In this document: piece by piece, positions 29,787 to 39,430 of the stretch
Numbering within the stretch: the stretch's first letter is position 1
How the letters are laid out: the number at the start of each line of letters is the position of its first letter
NCBI RefSeq assembly: GCF_041027365.1
Contig: NZ_JBFTEH010000012.1
Coordinates: 104,004-168,003, forward strand
Source: VKMB-3413 sp041027365
Lineage (GTDB): Bacteria; Pseudomonadota; Alphaproteobacteria; Rhizobiales; Rhizobiaceae
DNA: 64,000 nt
Direction of reading: 5' to 3'
Notes under the pieces: model-generated
What the model was told of the DNA's origin: nothing
The model's input: the letters and a program-made list of their open reading frames with translations, nothing else
The model's database searches: none
Made by a program: the position numbers and the translations under genes

Positions 29787-31382
29787 TTACTCGGCCGGGA
29801 CCGCGAAGGGGCGGTAGCCCTCGACGTTCGTTCCCGTGCCGGGCAGCAGCACGCTCGGATCGTCGATGACCTGGTCCGGACCCTTCTTCACCGCACGCAC
29901 CATCAGCATCACCTCGACGACGGCGAGCGCGCCGTAGAGGGCGGTGAAGCCGGCGATGGTGATGAGAAGGTCCGGGACCCCCAGTTCCGAGGTGGCGAGG
30001 AAGGTCGGCAGGACGCCCTCGATGATCCAGGGCTGGCGGCCGAACTCCGCGACGAACCAGCCGAGCTCGACGCCGATCCAGGGGAGCGGCAGCGCGAAGA
30101 GCGCGAGCCGGAACAGCCAGCGCGGCGCGCGGGCCTCGCGCATCGTGTAGAACAGCGCCGTGCCGAACAGGACGATCAGCGCGAAGCCGACGATCACCAT
30201 GATGCGGAAGCTCGCGAACAGCGGCAGCACGCTCGGCACGGTCGACCACGCGGCCTGATCGATCTGTGCGTCGGTCGCCGTGTTCGGATCGTCGACATAG
30301 CGCTTCAGGAGCAGCGCATAGCCGAGGTCGCCCTGTGTCTTGGCGAAGGTCGCACGGGCGGCCTGGTCGCCGCGGTCCTTCTTGATGGCCTCCAGCGCGT
30401 TATAGGCGACGAGACCGTTGCGGATGCGGGTCTTGGCGTGGTCGACGAGGTCGACGATGCCCGGCATCTTCGTGTCGATCGAGCGGGTGCCGATCAGCCC
30501 CATCACCCACGGGATGTGGATCGCATGCTGCGTCGTATGGGTGTCCATGTTCGGCACGCCGAACAGGGTGAAGGAGGCAGGCGCGTCCTGCGTCTCCCAC
30601 ATCGCCTCGATCGCGGCGAGCTTCATCTTCTGGTGCTCGGTCAGCGCGTAGCCGCTCTCGTCGCCGAGGACGACCACCGACAGCGAGGCCGCCAGGCCGA
30701 AGGCGCTGGCGATCGCGAAGGAGCGCTTGGCGAGTTCGAGATGCCGGTTCTTCAGGATGTACCAGCCGGAGATCGCCAGCACGAAGACCGCGCCCATCGT
30801 GTAGCCGGCGGCCACCGTGTGGACGAACTTCGCCTGCGCCACCGGGTTGAGCAGGACGGCGGTGAAGTCCGTGACTTCCATGCGCATCGTGTCGGGATTG
30901 AACGACGCGCCGACCGGGTTCTGCATCCAGCCGTTGGCGATCAGGATCCAGAGGGCCGACAGGTTGGTGCCGAGCGCCATGAACCAGGCGACCATCATGT
31001 GGGTCACCGGCTTCAGCTTGTTCCATCCGAAGAAGAACAGGCCGACCAGCGTCGCCTCCAGGAAGAAGGCCATCAGGCCCTCGATCGCCAGCGGTGCGCC
31101 GAAGATGTCGCCGACATAGTGCGAATAGAACGCCCAGTTCATGCCGAACTGGAATTCCATCGTCAGGCCGGTCGCGACGCCGAGGGCGAAGTTGATGCCG
31201 AAGAGCAGGCCCCAGAACTTGGTCATGTCGCGCCAGATCTTGCGGCGCGTCATGACATAGACGGTCTCCATCATCGCCACGAGAATCGACAGGCCGAGCG
31301 TCAGCGGCACGAAGAGGAAATGGTACAGAGCCGTCAGCGCAAACTGCAGGCGCGACAGCTCCACCAGGAGTGGATCGACCAT
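29787..31382 (-). CDS. cydA: Cytochrome bd ubiquinol oxidase subunit I
   Basis: A 531-residue subunit that binds haems b558, b595 and d and oxidises quinol. LSRLQFALTALYHFLFVPLT carries His21, the conserved N-terminal haem ligand. VVLGDESGY leads into a long Q-loop (KLAAIEAMWETQDAPASFTL, LGYALLLKRYVDDP) like the E. coli bd-I enzyme, so this is true CydA and not the cyanide-insensitive short form. The start follows AGGAG. An FNR/FixK-type box 67 bp upstream of the ATG fits induction at low oxygen by the nearby FixLJ pathway or an FNR homologue. Confidence 0.97.
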   Translation of the reverse strand: MVDPLLVELSRLQFALTALYHFLFVPLTLGLSILVAMMETVYVMTRRKIWRDMTKFWGLLFGINFALGVATGLTMEFQFGMNWAFYSHYVGDIFGAPLAIEGLMAFFLEATLVGLFFFGWNKLKPVTHMMVAWFMALGTNLSALWILIANGWMQNPVGASFNPDTMRMEVTDFTAVLLNPVAQAKFVHTVAAGYTMGAVFVLAISGWYILKNRHLELAKRSFAIASAFGLAASLSVVVLGDESGYALTEHQKMKLAAIEAMWETQDAPASFTLFGVPNMDTHTTQHAIHIPWVMGLIGTRSIDTKMPGIVDLVDHAKTRIRNGLVAYNALEAIKKDRGDQAARATFAKTQGDLGYALLLKRYVDDPNTATDAQIDQAAWSTVPSVLPLFASFRIMVIVGFALIVLFGTALFYTMREARAPRWLFRLALFALPLPWIGVELGWFVAEFGRQPWIIEGVLPTFLATSELGVPDLLITIAGFTALYGALAVVEVMLMVRAVKKGPDQVIDDPSVLLPGTGTNVEGYRPFAVPAE

Positions 31383-31414
31383 GGTGATGGGCTCCTTTCG
31401 AGTTGGTCCCATCC

Positions 31415-31456
31415 GCCATAAGAGCCGCCCCGGCGCGCCGCCTTGATCTAACGCAA
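31415..31456 (-). promoter_or_regulatory. FNR/FixK-type box and -10 in the cydA-cydD intergenic region
   Basis: On the minus strand TTGCGTTAGATCAA (31456-31443) has a perfect ATCAA half and a partial TTGCG half around a 4-base spacer. TATGGC (31420-31415) is a good candidate -10, giving a cydA start near 31408, exactly 41.5 bases from the box centre. It may serve cydD on the other strand as well. Confidence 0.65.
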
Positions 31457-31490
31457 TGCAGCATGACACCCGCGCAGCTAGTCGGGAATC

Positions 31491-33101
31491 ATGACCAGAC
31501 GATCCGATCGCAGCGGCCCGGCACTATCCTTCGCGCGCGCAAAAGCCAGGCGGCCCCGCCGCGCCATCCTCCTCCTGCAGGGCCTGCGCATGGCCGGCCG
31601 GCTCGCCTTCGCCGCAGGCCTCGCCGTCACCGCCGGACGGATGATCGAGGCCGGCACGCTGGATCCGATGCCGCTCCTGGCCGCCATCGGCGCGCTGGTT
31701 CTCGGCGGCGCGGCCGGCTGGCTCGCCGATCGCCGGACGGCACGGGCCGAGGCCGATGTCGCCGGCGCGACGCTGGCGGCGCTCGAGGCGCGACTCGCCG
31801 GCATGAATGTGCGCCAGCTGCAGCAGCGAGCCCGCGGCGCACTGGTCACGGGGGCCGCGCGGCATCCGGCCGCCCTCGCCCGGCTGGTCGTCTCGCATGC
31901 CGCGACGCGGGCGACGATGGGCCTCGGGCCGCTCCTTGCCGTCGCGGCGATCGCGCCGCTCTCCTGGGAGGCGGCAGCCGCGCTGGTGCTCGCGACGCCG
32001 CTGATGATCGTGTTCTTCGCCCTCGTCGGCGGGCTGATCCAGGAACGTGCCGACGCGCGGGAGGCGGCGCTCGGCCGGCTGGCGGCGCAGTTCGCCGACC
32101 GGGTGCGCGCCCTGCCGACGATCCTCGCCAATCACGCGCTCGATCGCGAGACGCAGAAGCTGCAGGCCCGCATCGGCGCCTATGCGCGGGGCACGATGAG
32201 CGTCCTGTCCGTCGCCTTCCTGAACTCCGGCATCCTCGACTTCTTCTCCTCGCTGTCGATCGCGGTTCTGGCGGTTTTCCTCGGCCTCGGCCATCTCGGC
32301 CTTCTCGACGTCCCGGGCTTCGACCACCTCGCACTCTGGCAGAGCCTGTTCATCCTGCTCGTTGCGCCGGACTATTTCGCGCCGTTCCGCCGCTATGCCG
32401 AGCTCTATCACGCCAAGGCCGAAGGCGCGGCGGCGGCGACGGCCCTCGACTGGGTCTTCGCGGTGCCCGAAGACGGCGCTGCCGAGCCCGCCACCCGCGG
32501 CCAACCAGTCCCGGATGCCGCCTCAGACGCCGCTCTTCAAGATTTCGTCTTCCCGGCCGCCGGTCTCGTCGCCATCACCGGCCCGTCGGGCGCCGGCAAG
32601 ACGACGCTGCTGCGGCGCCTCGCAGGCGTCGACGGCGAAGGCCGGGCGGAGCTGCGCGCTCTCGGCCGGGCGAGCTGGATCGCCACCGACAGCTTCGTGC
32701 CGGCCGGCAGCCTCGCCCGCGCGATCGCCTGGAACATCGACGGTTGCGACGGCGAAGCGGTCGCCGCCGTCGCACAGGAGCTCGGCCTGCTCGACGACGC
32801 GCTGCTGCCCGGCGGCTTGGACGCGCGGATCGCCGCCGGCGGCGAGAACCTCTCCGGCGGTCAGCGGATCCGCCTGGCCGTCGCCCGCATGCTGCTGGGA
32901 CACGGGCCGGCCTTCTGCGACGAGCCGACGGCCAAGCTCGACGCCGACAATGCGGACAAGGTCCGGCGGGCTCTTGTCGCCGCGGCGCGCAGCCGGCTCG
33001 TCGTCGTCGCGACGCACGACGCGGCGCTGGCCGCCCTCGCCCGGCATCATATCGTGCTGGCCGCGCCGGCCGCCCATCCCATGAAAGCGATCGCCGCATG
33101 A
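31491..33101 (+). CDS. cydD: ABC exporter subunit CydD
   Basis: A 536-residue fused membrane/ATPase half-transporter. The N-terminal part has about six helices and the family segment LNSGILDFFSSLSIAVLAVFLG; the ATPase has Walker A GPSGAGKTTLLRR, signature LSGGQRIRLAVARM and Walker B AFCDEPTAKLD. CydDC exports or handles thiols and haem and is required to assemble cytochrome bd. It is divergent from cydA across 108 bp and overlaps cydC by ATGA. The gene is somewhat shorter than E. coli CydD (about 588). Confidence 0.93.
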   Translation: MTRRSDRSGPALSFARAKARRPRRAILLLQGLRMAGRLAFAAGLAVTAGRMIEAGTLDPMPLLAAIGALVLGGAAGWLADRRTARAEADVAGATLAALEARLAGMNVRQLQQRARGALVTGAARHPAALARLVVSHAATRATMGLGPLLAVAAIAPLSWEAAAALVLATPLMIVFFALVGGLIQERADAREAALGRLAAQFADRVRALPTILANHALDRETQKLQARIGAYARGTMSVLSVAFLNSGILDFFSSLSIAVLAVFLGLGHLGLLDVPGFDHLALWQSLFILLVAPDYFAPFRRYAELYHAKAEGAAAATALDWVFAVPEDGAAEPATRGQPVPDAASDAALQDFVFPAAGLVAITGPSGAGKTTLLRRLAGVDGEGRAELRALGRASWIATDSFVPAGSLARAIAWNIDGCDGEAVAAVAQELGLLDDALLPGGLDARIAAGGENLSGGQRIRLAVARMLLGHGPAFCDEPTAKLDADNADKVRRALVAAARSRLVVVATHDAALAALARHHIVLAAPAAHPMKAIAA

Positions 33102-34744
33102 CCGATCTCGCCCACGCCGACCGCATCCCGGCGCGCTCCTCCATCCGCGCCGAAAGGTCCGAACGGTCCGCATCGACGGGGCGCTGGCGCCTCGCCTTCT
33201 TCCTCGCCGGCCTGTCGCTTCTCGCGGCCATCCTCCTCACCAGCGTCTCCGTCTGGTTCCTCGGCGCGGTGGCGCTGGCCGGCGCCGGATCGGCGGCGGT
33301 CAGCTTCGACTTCCACACGCCCGGCGCGCTGGTGCGCCTGTTCGCCATCACCCGCACGCTGGCGAAATACGGCGAGCGCCTGTCCGGCCATGCGGCCGCG
33401 CTGACCGACCAGGTCGCGCTGCGCCTGACGGTGTTCTCGGCGATGGCGAACGCGCCGGCGACCCGCGCCGCCGGCTGGCAGCTCTCCCGCGAGGAGCGGC
33501 TCGCCGACTGGCTGGAAGATGTCGAGGACCGCGACGACGAGCGGTTGCGGGTGCAGTTCCCGGCGGCCACGCTCGCCTTCGGCTTCCTGCTGCTGCTCTC
33601 GGCGACGGCCGTCATCTCGCCGCTCGCCTGCCTCCCGGTCCTGTTCTTCGCAGCGATCCCGCTGATCCTCGCGCGGCGGGGGATCCGGCGGGTCGGCGAA
33701 GCGGAAGCGTCCACCCGCGCCGCCCGGCGGACGGGTTCGGCCGCCCTCGGCGCTGCCCTGCAGGCCCTGGTGCCACTCGCCGCGGAGGGCCTGCGGGCGA
33801 ACGAAATCGGCACCGCCCTTCGACCGCTCCACGAGTCCGCGCGCCTGCAGCGGCGCCAGTCCGACATGCTCGCCCTGCTCGACCTCGCCACCGGCCTGTT
33901 CGGACCGCTCGCGGTGACCGCCGTGCTCCTCGCGGCGTGGCATGCCGGCGCGCGCGGCGAGGCGCTGCTGCCCGCCGCCTTCGTCGGCTTCGGCTGGCTG
34001 GCGCTCGGCGAGGCCGCAGGGGCGCTCTCGAAGATCGTCCTGGGCCGGGTGAAGGCGAAGGAGGCACGCGCCGGTCTCGTCGTCTGGACCGACGGCGGAG
34101 ACTGCGCTGCCGAGGCGGCAGACAGGTCGGGGATCTTTGTCGGCCGTGTCAGCCTCGTCGGCCTGCGCACTGCGACGCCGGACGGGCGGCCGATCGGCCG
34201 TCCGCTCGACCTGACCTTTCAGGTCGGCCGGCCGACGGCGCTCGCCGGCATCAGCGGTTCGGGAAAGACGACGCTCCTGAAGACGATCGCGGGATGGCTG
34301 CAGCCGGCGGCCGGCGCGATCCTCGTCGACGGCCGCGAGGTGGCGGCATCCGGGCGGCAGGGCCTCGTCCATCTCGGCCTGCATGATGCGGCAATCCTGT
34401 CCGACACCGTGCGGGCCAACCTCTTCGCCGACGGCGCGACGGACGCCGAGCTTCACGCGGCGCTCGCCGCGGTCGAGCTGGCGGACCGCGTCGAGCAGGG
34501 TGGCGGGCTGGACGCCTGGCTGACGCAGGACGTCCTGTCCCTCGGCGAGGCGCAGCGCCTCGCCCTCGCGCGCGCGTTCCTGACCAAGGCGCCGGTCATC
34601 CTGCTCGACGAGCCGACGGAGCATCTCGACGCCGAGCAGGCGGTGCGGATCCTCGCCCGCCTCCGTGCCCATGCGGCGGACCGCATCCTCGTCTACAGCG
34701 CCCACCGTCCGCCGCTCCTCGGCGACACGATCGTGCGGCTCTGA
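33098..34744 (+). CDS. cydC: ABC exporter subunit CydC
   Basis: The 548-residue partner of CydD. The membrane domain begins WRLAFFLAGLSLLAAILLTS and includes TRTLAKYGERLSGHAAAL, typical of CydC. The ATPase has Walker A GISGSGKTTLLKT and Walker B VILLDEPTEHLD, but the signature loop reads LSLGEAQRLALARA instead of LSGGQ, so one composite ATP site may be altered. It starts in the cydD stop codon. A longer in-frame reading extends back over cydD but is out of frame with it and is not real. Confidence 0.92.
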   Translation: MTDLAHADRIPARSSIRAERSERSASTGRWRLAFFLAGLSLLAAILLTSVSVWFLGAVALAGAGSAAVSFDFHTPGALVRLFAITRTLAKYGERLSGHAAALTDQVALRLTVFSAMANAPATRAAGWQLSREERLADWLEDVEDRDDERLRVQFPAATLAFGFLLLLSATAVISPLACLPVLFFAAIPLILARRGIRRVGEAEASTRAARRTGSAALGAALQALVPLAAEGLRANEIGTALRPLHESARLQRRQSDMLALLDLATGLFGPLAVTAVLLAAWHAGARGEALLPAAFVGFGWLALGEAAGALSKIVLGRVKAKEARAGLVVWTDGGDCAAEAADRSGIFVGRVSLVGLRTATPDGRPIGRPLDLTFQVGRPTALAGISGSGKTTLLKTIAGWLQPAAGAILVDGREVAASGRQGLVHLGLHDAAILSDTVRANLFADGATDAELHAALAAVELADRVEQGGGLDAWLTQDVLSLGEAQRLALARAFLTKAPVILLDEPTEHLDAEQAVRILARLRAHAADRILVYSAHRPPLLGDTIVRL

Positions 34745-34818
34745 CCGGGCGGCCGTGACGACGGCGACCGTGACGGGGGGAGCCACACGCGAGAGGAGAC
34801 CCCCACTGGCTGCAGCGG

Positions 34819-35781
34819 CTACGGCTTGGTCCGGTCGGTCGCGGTGAGCGCCGCGATCATGCCGACATGGCCGAGCCAGGCGGCATACCAGCGCGGCCAG
34901 TCCTGCGTCGGCGAGCCCTTGCGGCCCATCCCGAAGCCGTGGCCGCCGCTCGGCAACAGGCGGCGCTCGACGGGCACCTTGGCGCGCCGGCAGGCGGTTT
35001 CCATGATGACGGTGTTCTGCGGATTGACGATCGGATCGTCGGCGGCCTGCACCAGAAACATCGGCGGGCAGTCGGCCTTGACGTCGGTCTCGATCGACCA
35101 CCGCGCACTGGCGTCAGCGCTGGGCTTGCTCCCGACGAGCATCCGGCGGCTCAAGATCCCGTCATAGGGCGGCTCCAGCGTGATCACCGGATAGATGAGC
35201 GCCGCGTCGGCCGGCCGCGCCGACAGCCGGTCCGCCAGGTCGACGGGATCGTAGGTCGCAAGGTCGAACCGCGTCGCGGCCATGCCCATCAGGTGGCCGC
35301 CGGCGGAAAAGCCGAGAACGCCGATCTTGGCGGGGTCGAGGCGATAGCGCGGCGCGGCGGATCGGATCAGGCGAAGCGCCCGCTGCGCGTCCTGCAGCGG
35401 CGCCAGCGGGCCGTTCAGCCAGCCTTCGCCGGGCAGGCGATAGGTGAGGACGAAGGCGGTGATGCCGCGGTCCGCCAGCCAGCGCGCTGCGGGGCGCGCC
35501 TCGCCGTCGAGGCTGATGCGCTTGTAGCCGCCGCCGCCGGCGACGAGCACCGCCGAACCGTTCGGCCGGGCGGGAACGAACACTTCGAGCGTTGGCGTCG
35601 CGACGTTCCGGACCGAGCCCCAGGGCGTGACGGTCAGCGGACCCTGCGGCCCGCCGCCGCCGGGCGCCCGCCCCGGCCAGAGCGGGAAGACCTCGGCACT
35701 CGCGGGCGGAGCGGCGCGTGCCGGAAGGGCAAGAAGACCGGCGGCGCCGGTCGCAAGCAGGAAGCTGCGGCGGGAAATCAT
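34819..35781 (-). CDS. Exported alpha/beta hydrolase (esterase-like)
   Basis: A 320-residue hydrolase. It starts MISRRSFLLATGAAGLLALPARA, a likely Tat-type or lipid-free Sec signal with a twin Arg. The oxyanion region is VAGGGGYKRIS, the nucleophile Ser is in VLGFSAGGHLMG, Asp in QAADDPIVNPQN and His in PSGGHGFGMG. This fits BD-FAE/acetyl-xylan-esterase-like enzymes acting on polysaccharide esters; the substrate is not known. No carbohydrate operon surrounds it, though glgX is next downstream in position. The start lacks a strong ribosome site. Confidence 0.8.
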   Translation of the reverse strand: MISRRSFLLATGAAGLLALPARAAPPASAEVFPLWPGRAPGGGGPQGPLTVTPWGSVRNVATPTLEVFVPARPNGSAVLVAGGGGYKRISLDGEARPAARWLADRGITAFVLTYRLPGEGWLNGPLAPLQDAQRALRLIRSAAPRYRLDPAKIGVLGFSAGGHLMGMAATRFDLATYDPVDLADRLSARPADAALIYPVITLEPPYDGILSRRMLVGSKPSADASARWSIETDVKADCPPMFLVQAADDPIVNPQNTVIMETACRRAKVPVERRLLPSGGHGFGMGRKGSPTQDWPRWYAAWLGHVGMIAALTATDRTKP

Positions 35782-35995
35782 CGTGCGTGACCCGAATGGG
35801 GCCGCGGCACCCGCTTCCACCCCGTGGTTTCGACGGGCGCACTCTAGCCGCGCGATCCGCCCGAGGCGAGCGGATCCAGCGGTTGAGGTAAATAGCCGAA
35901 GAGCAATCAGACCAGGGTGACCCGTATAGCCGCGCCGTCGTGGCGCGGGCGGCAGAACTTCTTGCAGTCCTGCCGCTGGGTCCTGGCGGCCTGAT

Positions 35996-38254
35996 CTACA
36001 GCCGCAGCCGGTCCACTGCCGAACGCGCGAAGGCTTCCGACACATGCGCGAAGGAACGGCGCGCCTCCTTCGTGGCGCCGTCGCCGTCGACCGGCTCCAG
36101 CATGAAGACCAGGAAGGAGCGGCCCGTCGCCATATAGGTCTTGCCGAATTCGAACGGCGCCAGTTCCTCGCGGTCCGGCAGGTTGGTGTCGATGACGCAG
36201 CGCCACCGCCGCCCGCCAGGCGCCTCGGGCAGCGTAAAGTTCACGACGTCGAAATGCGCGTTCATGACGATGAGCATGGTCGCATCGGTGCCGGGCCGGC
36301 GGATGCCGGTCGACTGCGCCCGCCCGTCGAGCAGCACGCCGAAGCAGCGTGCTTCCGGATCCTGCCAGTTGGCCTCCTCGAACTCGGTACCCGACGGCGT
36401 GATCCAGGCGACGTCCTTCACGCCGAGCTCCTCGTCGAAGGTCCCGTGCAGGAACGTTCCGCGCCGCAGCATCGCCAGCGACTGGCGCAGCGCGATCAGC
36501 TTCTGCACGAATTCGGCCAGCTCGCGGCTTTCCGGCGTGATGTCCCAGTCGACCCAGCCGATCTCGTTGTCCTGGGCATAGGCGTTGTTGTTGCCGCCCT
36601 GCGTCCGGGCGAACTCGTCGCCCGCGAGGATCATCGGCGTGCCGCGCGAGAAGAGCAGCGTCGCGAAGAAATTGCGCAGCTGGCGGAAGCGCGTCTCGAC
36701 GATCTCCTTGTCCTCGGTCGGCCCTTCGGCACCGTAATTGTAGGAGATGTTGTGCGAGTTGCCGTCCTGGTTGTTCTCGCCATTCGCCTCATTGTGCTTC
36801 TCGTTGTAGCTGACGAGGTCGTGCAGCGTGAAGCCGTCATGGGCGGTGATGAAGTTGACGGAGGCCCAGGGCTTGCGGCCGCGCTTGTCGAAGAGGTCGG
36901 CCGAGGCGGAGATCTTCCCGGCCACCGCGCCCACCATCCCGTCGTCGCCGCGCCAGTAGGAGCGGATCGTGTCGCGGTAGCCGTCGTTCCACTCGGCCCA
37001 GCCCGGGGGGAAGCGCCCGACCTGATAGCCGCCGGGGCCGCAGTCCCAGGGTTCCGCGATCAGCTTCACCTGGCTGAGCAGCGGATCCTGCATGCAGGCG
37101 TGGAGGAAGCTCGACTCCTCGGAGAAGCCGGTCGGCTCGCGCGCCAGGATGGTCGCGAGGTCGAAGCGGAAGCCGTCGACGCGCATCTCGCCGGCCCAGT
37201 AGCGCAGCGAGTCGGTGACGAGCTGCATGACGCGGGGATGCGAGGTGTTGACCGTGTTCCCGGTACCGGTGTCGTTGATGTAGTAGCGCGGCTGGTCCGG
37301 CAGCAGGCGATAGTAGGTGGCGTTGTCGATGCCCTTGAAGGAGAGCGTCGGCCCCTTCTCGTTGCCCTCGGCCGTGTGGTTGTAGACGACGTCGAGGATC
37401 ACCTCGAGGCCGGAATGGTGGAAGGCCGACACCATCTCCTTGAACTCGGCGACGGACGATCCGGCGAGATAGCGCGAATCCGGCGCGAAGAAGCCGATCG
37501 TGTTGTAGCCCCAGTAGTTCCGCAGGCCCTTGTCGACGAGATAGCTGTCGTCGACGAAGGCGTGGATCGGCAGCAGCTCGACCGAAGTGACGCCGAGGCT
37601 GCGGATGTAGTCCACGACCTCGCGGGTCATCAGCCCGGCGAACTTGCCCTTGTCGGTCTCGGCGACGGCCGGGTGGCGCTGGGTGTAGCCCTTGACGTGG
37701 GTCTCGTAGAAAATCGTCCGGTCCCAAGGGACACGCGGCGCGCGCTCGTCGCCCCAGGTGAAGGCCGGGTCGATGACCCTGCACTTCGGCATGAAGGGCG
37801 CGGAGTCGCGCTCGTCGAAGGACAGATCCTCGTCGGCGTGGCCGATCGTGTAGCCGAACAGCGCGTGGTCCCAGGTGAGGCTGCCGACATGCTGCTTGGC
37901 ATAGGGGTCGAGCAGCAGCTTGTTCGGGTTGAAGCGGTGGCCGGCATCCGGCTCGTAGGGGCCGTACACCCGGTAGCCGTAAATCATGCCCGGGCGCGCC
38001 TCGCGCAGATAGCCGTGGAAGATCTCGTTGGTGTATTCCGGCAGTTCGATCCGCTCGACTTCCTGCTTGCCCTCGGGATCGAAGATGCAGAGCTCGACCT
38101 TGGTCGCGTTCGCCGAGAAGATCGCGAAGTTGACGCCGATGCCGTCCCACGTCGCGCCGAGCGGGAACGGCCGCCCCTCCCCGATGCGAACGCGCCGGAT
38201 CCCCGGCTGGGGCAGATGGCTGCTGGTGGTATTCGGAGTGATGTGGATGGTCAC
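35996..38254 (-). CDS. glgX: Glycogen debranching enzyme GlgX
   Basis: A 752-residue GH13 isoamylase-type enzyme that removes alpha-1,6 branches from glycogen limit dextrin. It has an N-terminal CBM48 (GEGRPFPLGATWDGIGVNFA), then the barrel with DVVYNHTAEGNE, the nucleophile Asp in MRVDGFRFDLA, the acid Glu in LIAEPWDCG and the third Asp in ITAHDGFTL. The start is GTG at 38254 (complement CAC); no better ATG is near. Other glycogen genes are absent from the window, so it is a lone gene here. Confidence 0.95.
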   Translation of the reverse strand: MTIHITPNTTSSHLPQPGIRRVRIGEGRPFPLGATWDGIGVNFAIFSANATKVELCIFDPEGKQEVERIELPEYTNEIFHGYLREARPGMIYGYRVYGPYEPDAGHRFNPNKLLLDPYAKQHVGSLTWDHALFGYTIGHADEDLSFDERDSAPFMPKCRVIDPAFTWGDERAPRVPWDRTIFYETHVKGYTQRHPAVAETDKGKFAGLMTREVVDYIRSLGVTSVELLPIHAFVDDSYLVDKGLRNYWGYNTIGFFAPDSRYLAGSSVAEFKEMVSAFHHSGLEVILDVVYNHTAEGNEKGPTLSFKGIDNATYYRLLPDQPRYYINDTGTGNTVNTSHPRVMQLVTDSLRYWAGEMRVDGFRFDLATILAREPTGFSEESSFLHACMQDPLLSQVKLIAEPWDCGPGGYQVGRFPPGWAEWNDGYRDTIRSYWRGDDGMVGAVAGKISASADLFDKRGRKPWASVNFITAHDGFTLHDLVSYNEKHNEANGENNQDGNSHNISYNYGAEGPTEDKEIVETRFRQLRNFFATLLFSRGTPMILAGDEFARTQGGNNNAYAQDNEIGWVDWDITPESRELAEFVQKLIALRQSLAMLRRGTFLHGTFDEELGVKDVAWITPSGTEFEEANWQDPEARCFGVLLDGRAQSTGIRRPGTDATMLIVMNAHFDVVNFTLPEAPGGRRWRCVIDTNLPDREELAPFEFGKTYMATGRSFLVFMLEPVDGDGATKEARRSFAHVSEAFARSAVDRLRL

Positions 38255-38436
38255 GGAGAGGCTCGCGAACGGAGTTCAGTGAGAAGACAATCGCGAATCG
38301 GGCAGCCGCGTTCCCGCAGCTGCGAAATCTTCCTTCGAAGCGACCGTCGTCACCCGTCGCACGGCGCGCACACGACCGGCAGCGCACCCCGGCGCGCTGC
38401 CGATCCTGTCCGGCCGGACCTGCCGCGACCGCGCCG

Positions 38437-39411
38437 TCAGATCGTCAGGACGGTCGCGCCGGTGGTCCTGCGGCCTTCCAGCGCGCGATGCGCCTCAGCG
38501 GCCTCGGACAGCGGGAAGCTCTGGCCGATCTCGATCTTCACCGCGCCCGATGCGATGACGCCGAACAGCGCCTTGGCGGAAGCCTCGAGATCCTCCCGCG
38601 TCGCCACATAGTGGAAGAGCGTCGGACGCGTGGCGAAGAGCGAGCCCTTCTGATTGAGGATCGCTAGGTCGATCTCCGGCAGCTTCCCCGAGGACTGGCC
38701 GAAGGTGACCCACAGGCCGCGCGGCCTGAGGCAGTCGAGGCTTGCCGGGAAGGTGTCCTTGCCGACCGAATCATAGACGACGTCGCACTTGCGGCCGTCG
38801 GTGATCTCCTTCACCCGCGCGACGAAATCCTCGTCATTGTAGTTGATGACGTGATCGTAGCCGTGCTCCAGCGCCAGCTTGCACTTTTCCGGCGAGCCGG
38901 CCGTGCCGATGACGGTGGCGCCGAGATGCTTCGCCCACTGGCCGGCGATCAGCCCGACGCCGCCGGCGGCCGCGTGGAACAGGAGCACCGTGTCCGGCCC
39001 GACCCTGAAGGTCCGACGCAGGAGATATTCGGCGGTCATGCCCTTCAGCATCACCGCCGCCGCAGTCTTCAGCTCGACGGCCTCCGGCACCGCGACGGCG
39101 CGCTCGGCGTCGACGAGGACCTTCTCGGCATAGGCGCCGCTGACGCCGTTATAGGCGACCCGGTCGCCTTCCTTGAAGCGGGTCACGCCCTCGCCGACGG
39201 CCTCGACGATACCAGCCCCCTCCTTGCCGAGGACGAAGGGCAGCTTGTCGGACTTGTAGAGGCCGGTCCGGAAATAGACGTCGATGAAGTTGAGGCCCGC
39301 GGCCTCCTGCGCGACGAGGATTTCCCCCCTGCCCGGCCGGCCGGGATCGTGATCCTCGTAGGACAGGACCTCCGGTCCGCCGAGTTCGTGGACGACGATG
39401 GCCTTGCTCAT
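38437..39411 (-). CDS. qor: NADPH:quinone oxidoreductase (zinc-independent MDR family)
   Basis: The 324-residue protein matches QOR: MSKAIVVHELGGPEVLSYED, AGLNFIDVYFRTGLYK, a catalytic-domain VLGKEGAGIVEAVG and the nucleotide-binding LFHAAAGGVGLIAGQWAKHLGATVIGT. The structural zinc cysteines of alcohol dehydrogenases are absent, as expected for this group. It reduces quinones with NADPH, probably as a protective enzyme. GGGAGAAA precedes the ATG. It is 19 bp after pcs in the same direction and may be co-transcribed with it. Confidence 0.92.
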   Translation of the reverse strand: MSKAIVVHELGGPEVLSYEDHDPGRPGRGEILVAQEAAGLNFIDVYFRTGLYKSDKLPFVLGKEGAGIVEAVGEGVTRFKEGDRVAYNGVSGAYAEKVLVDAERAVAVPEAVELKTAAAVMLKGMTAEYLLRRTFRVGPDTVLLFHAAAGGVGLIAGQWAKHLGATVIGTAGSPEKCKLALEHGYDHVINYNDEDFVARVKEITDGRKCDVVYDSVGKDTFPASLDCLRPRGLWVTFGQSSGKLPEIDLAILNQKGSLFATRPTLFHYVATREDLEASAKALFGVIASGAVKIEIGQSFPLSEAAEAHRALEGRRTTGATVLTI

Positions 39412-39430
39412 GGCGTTTCTCCCAAACTGA

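Noticed and set aside
31403..33097. Upstream extension of the cydC frame over cydD
   Set aside because: The residues are Arg/Pro-rich without motifs, and cydD in another frame is a complete ABC subunit. cydC begins at the ATGA overlap.
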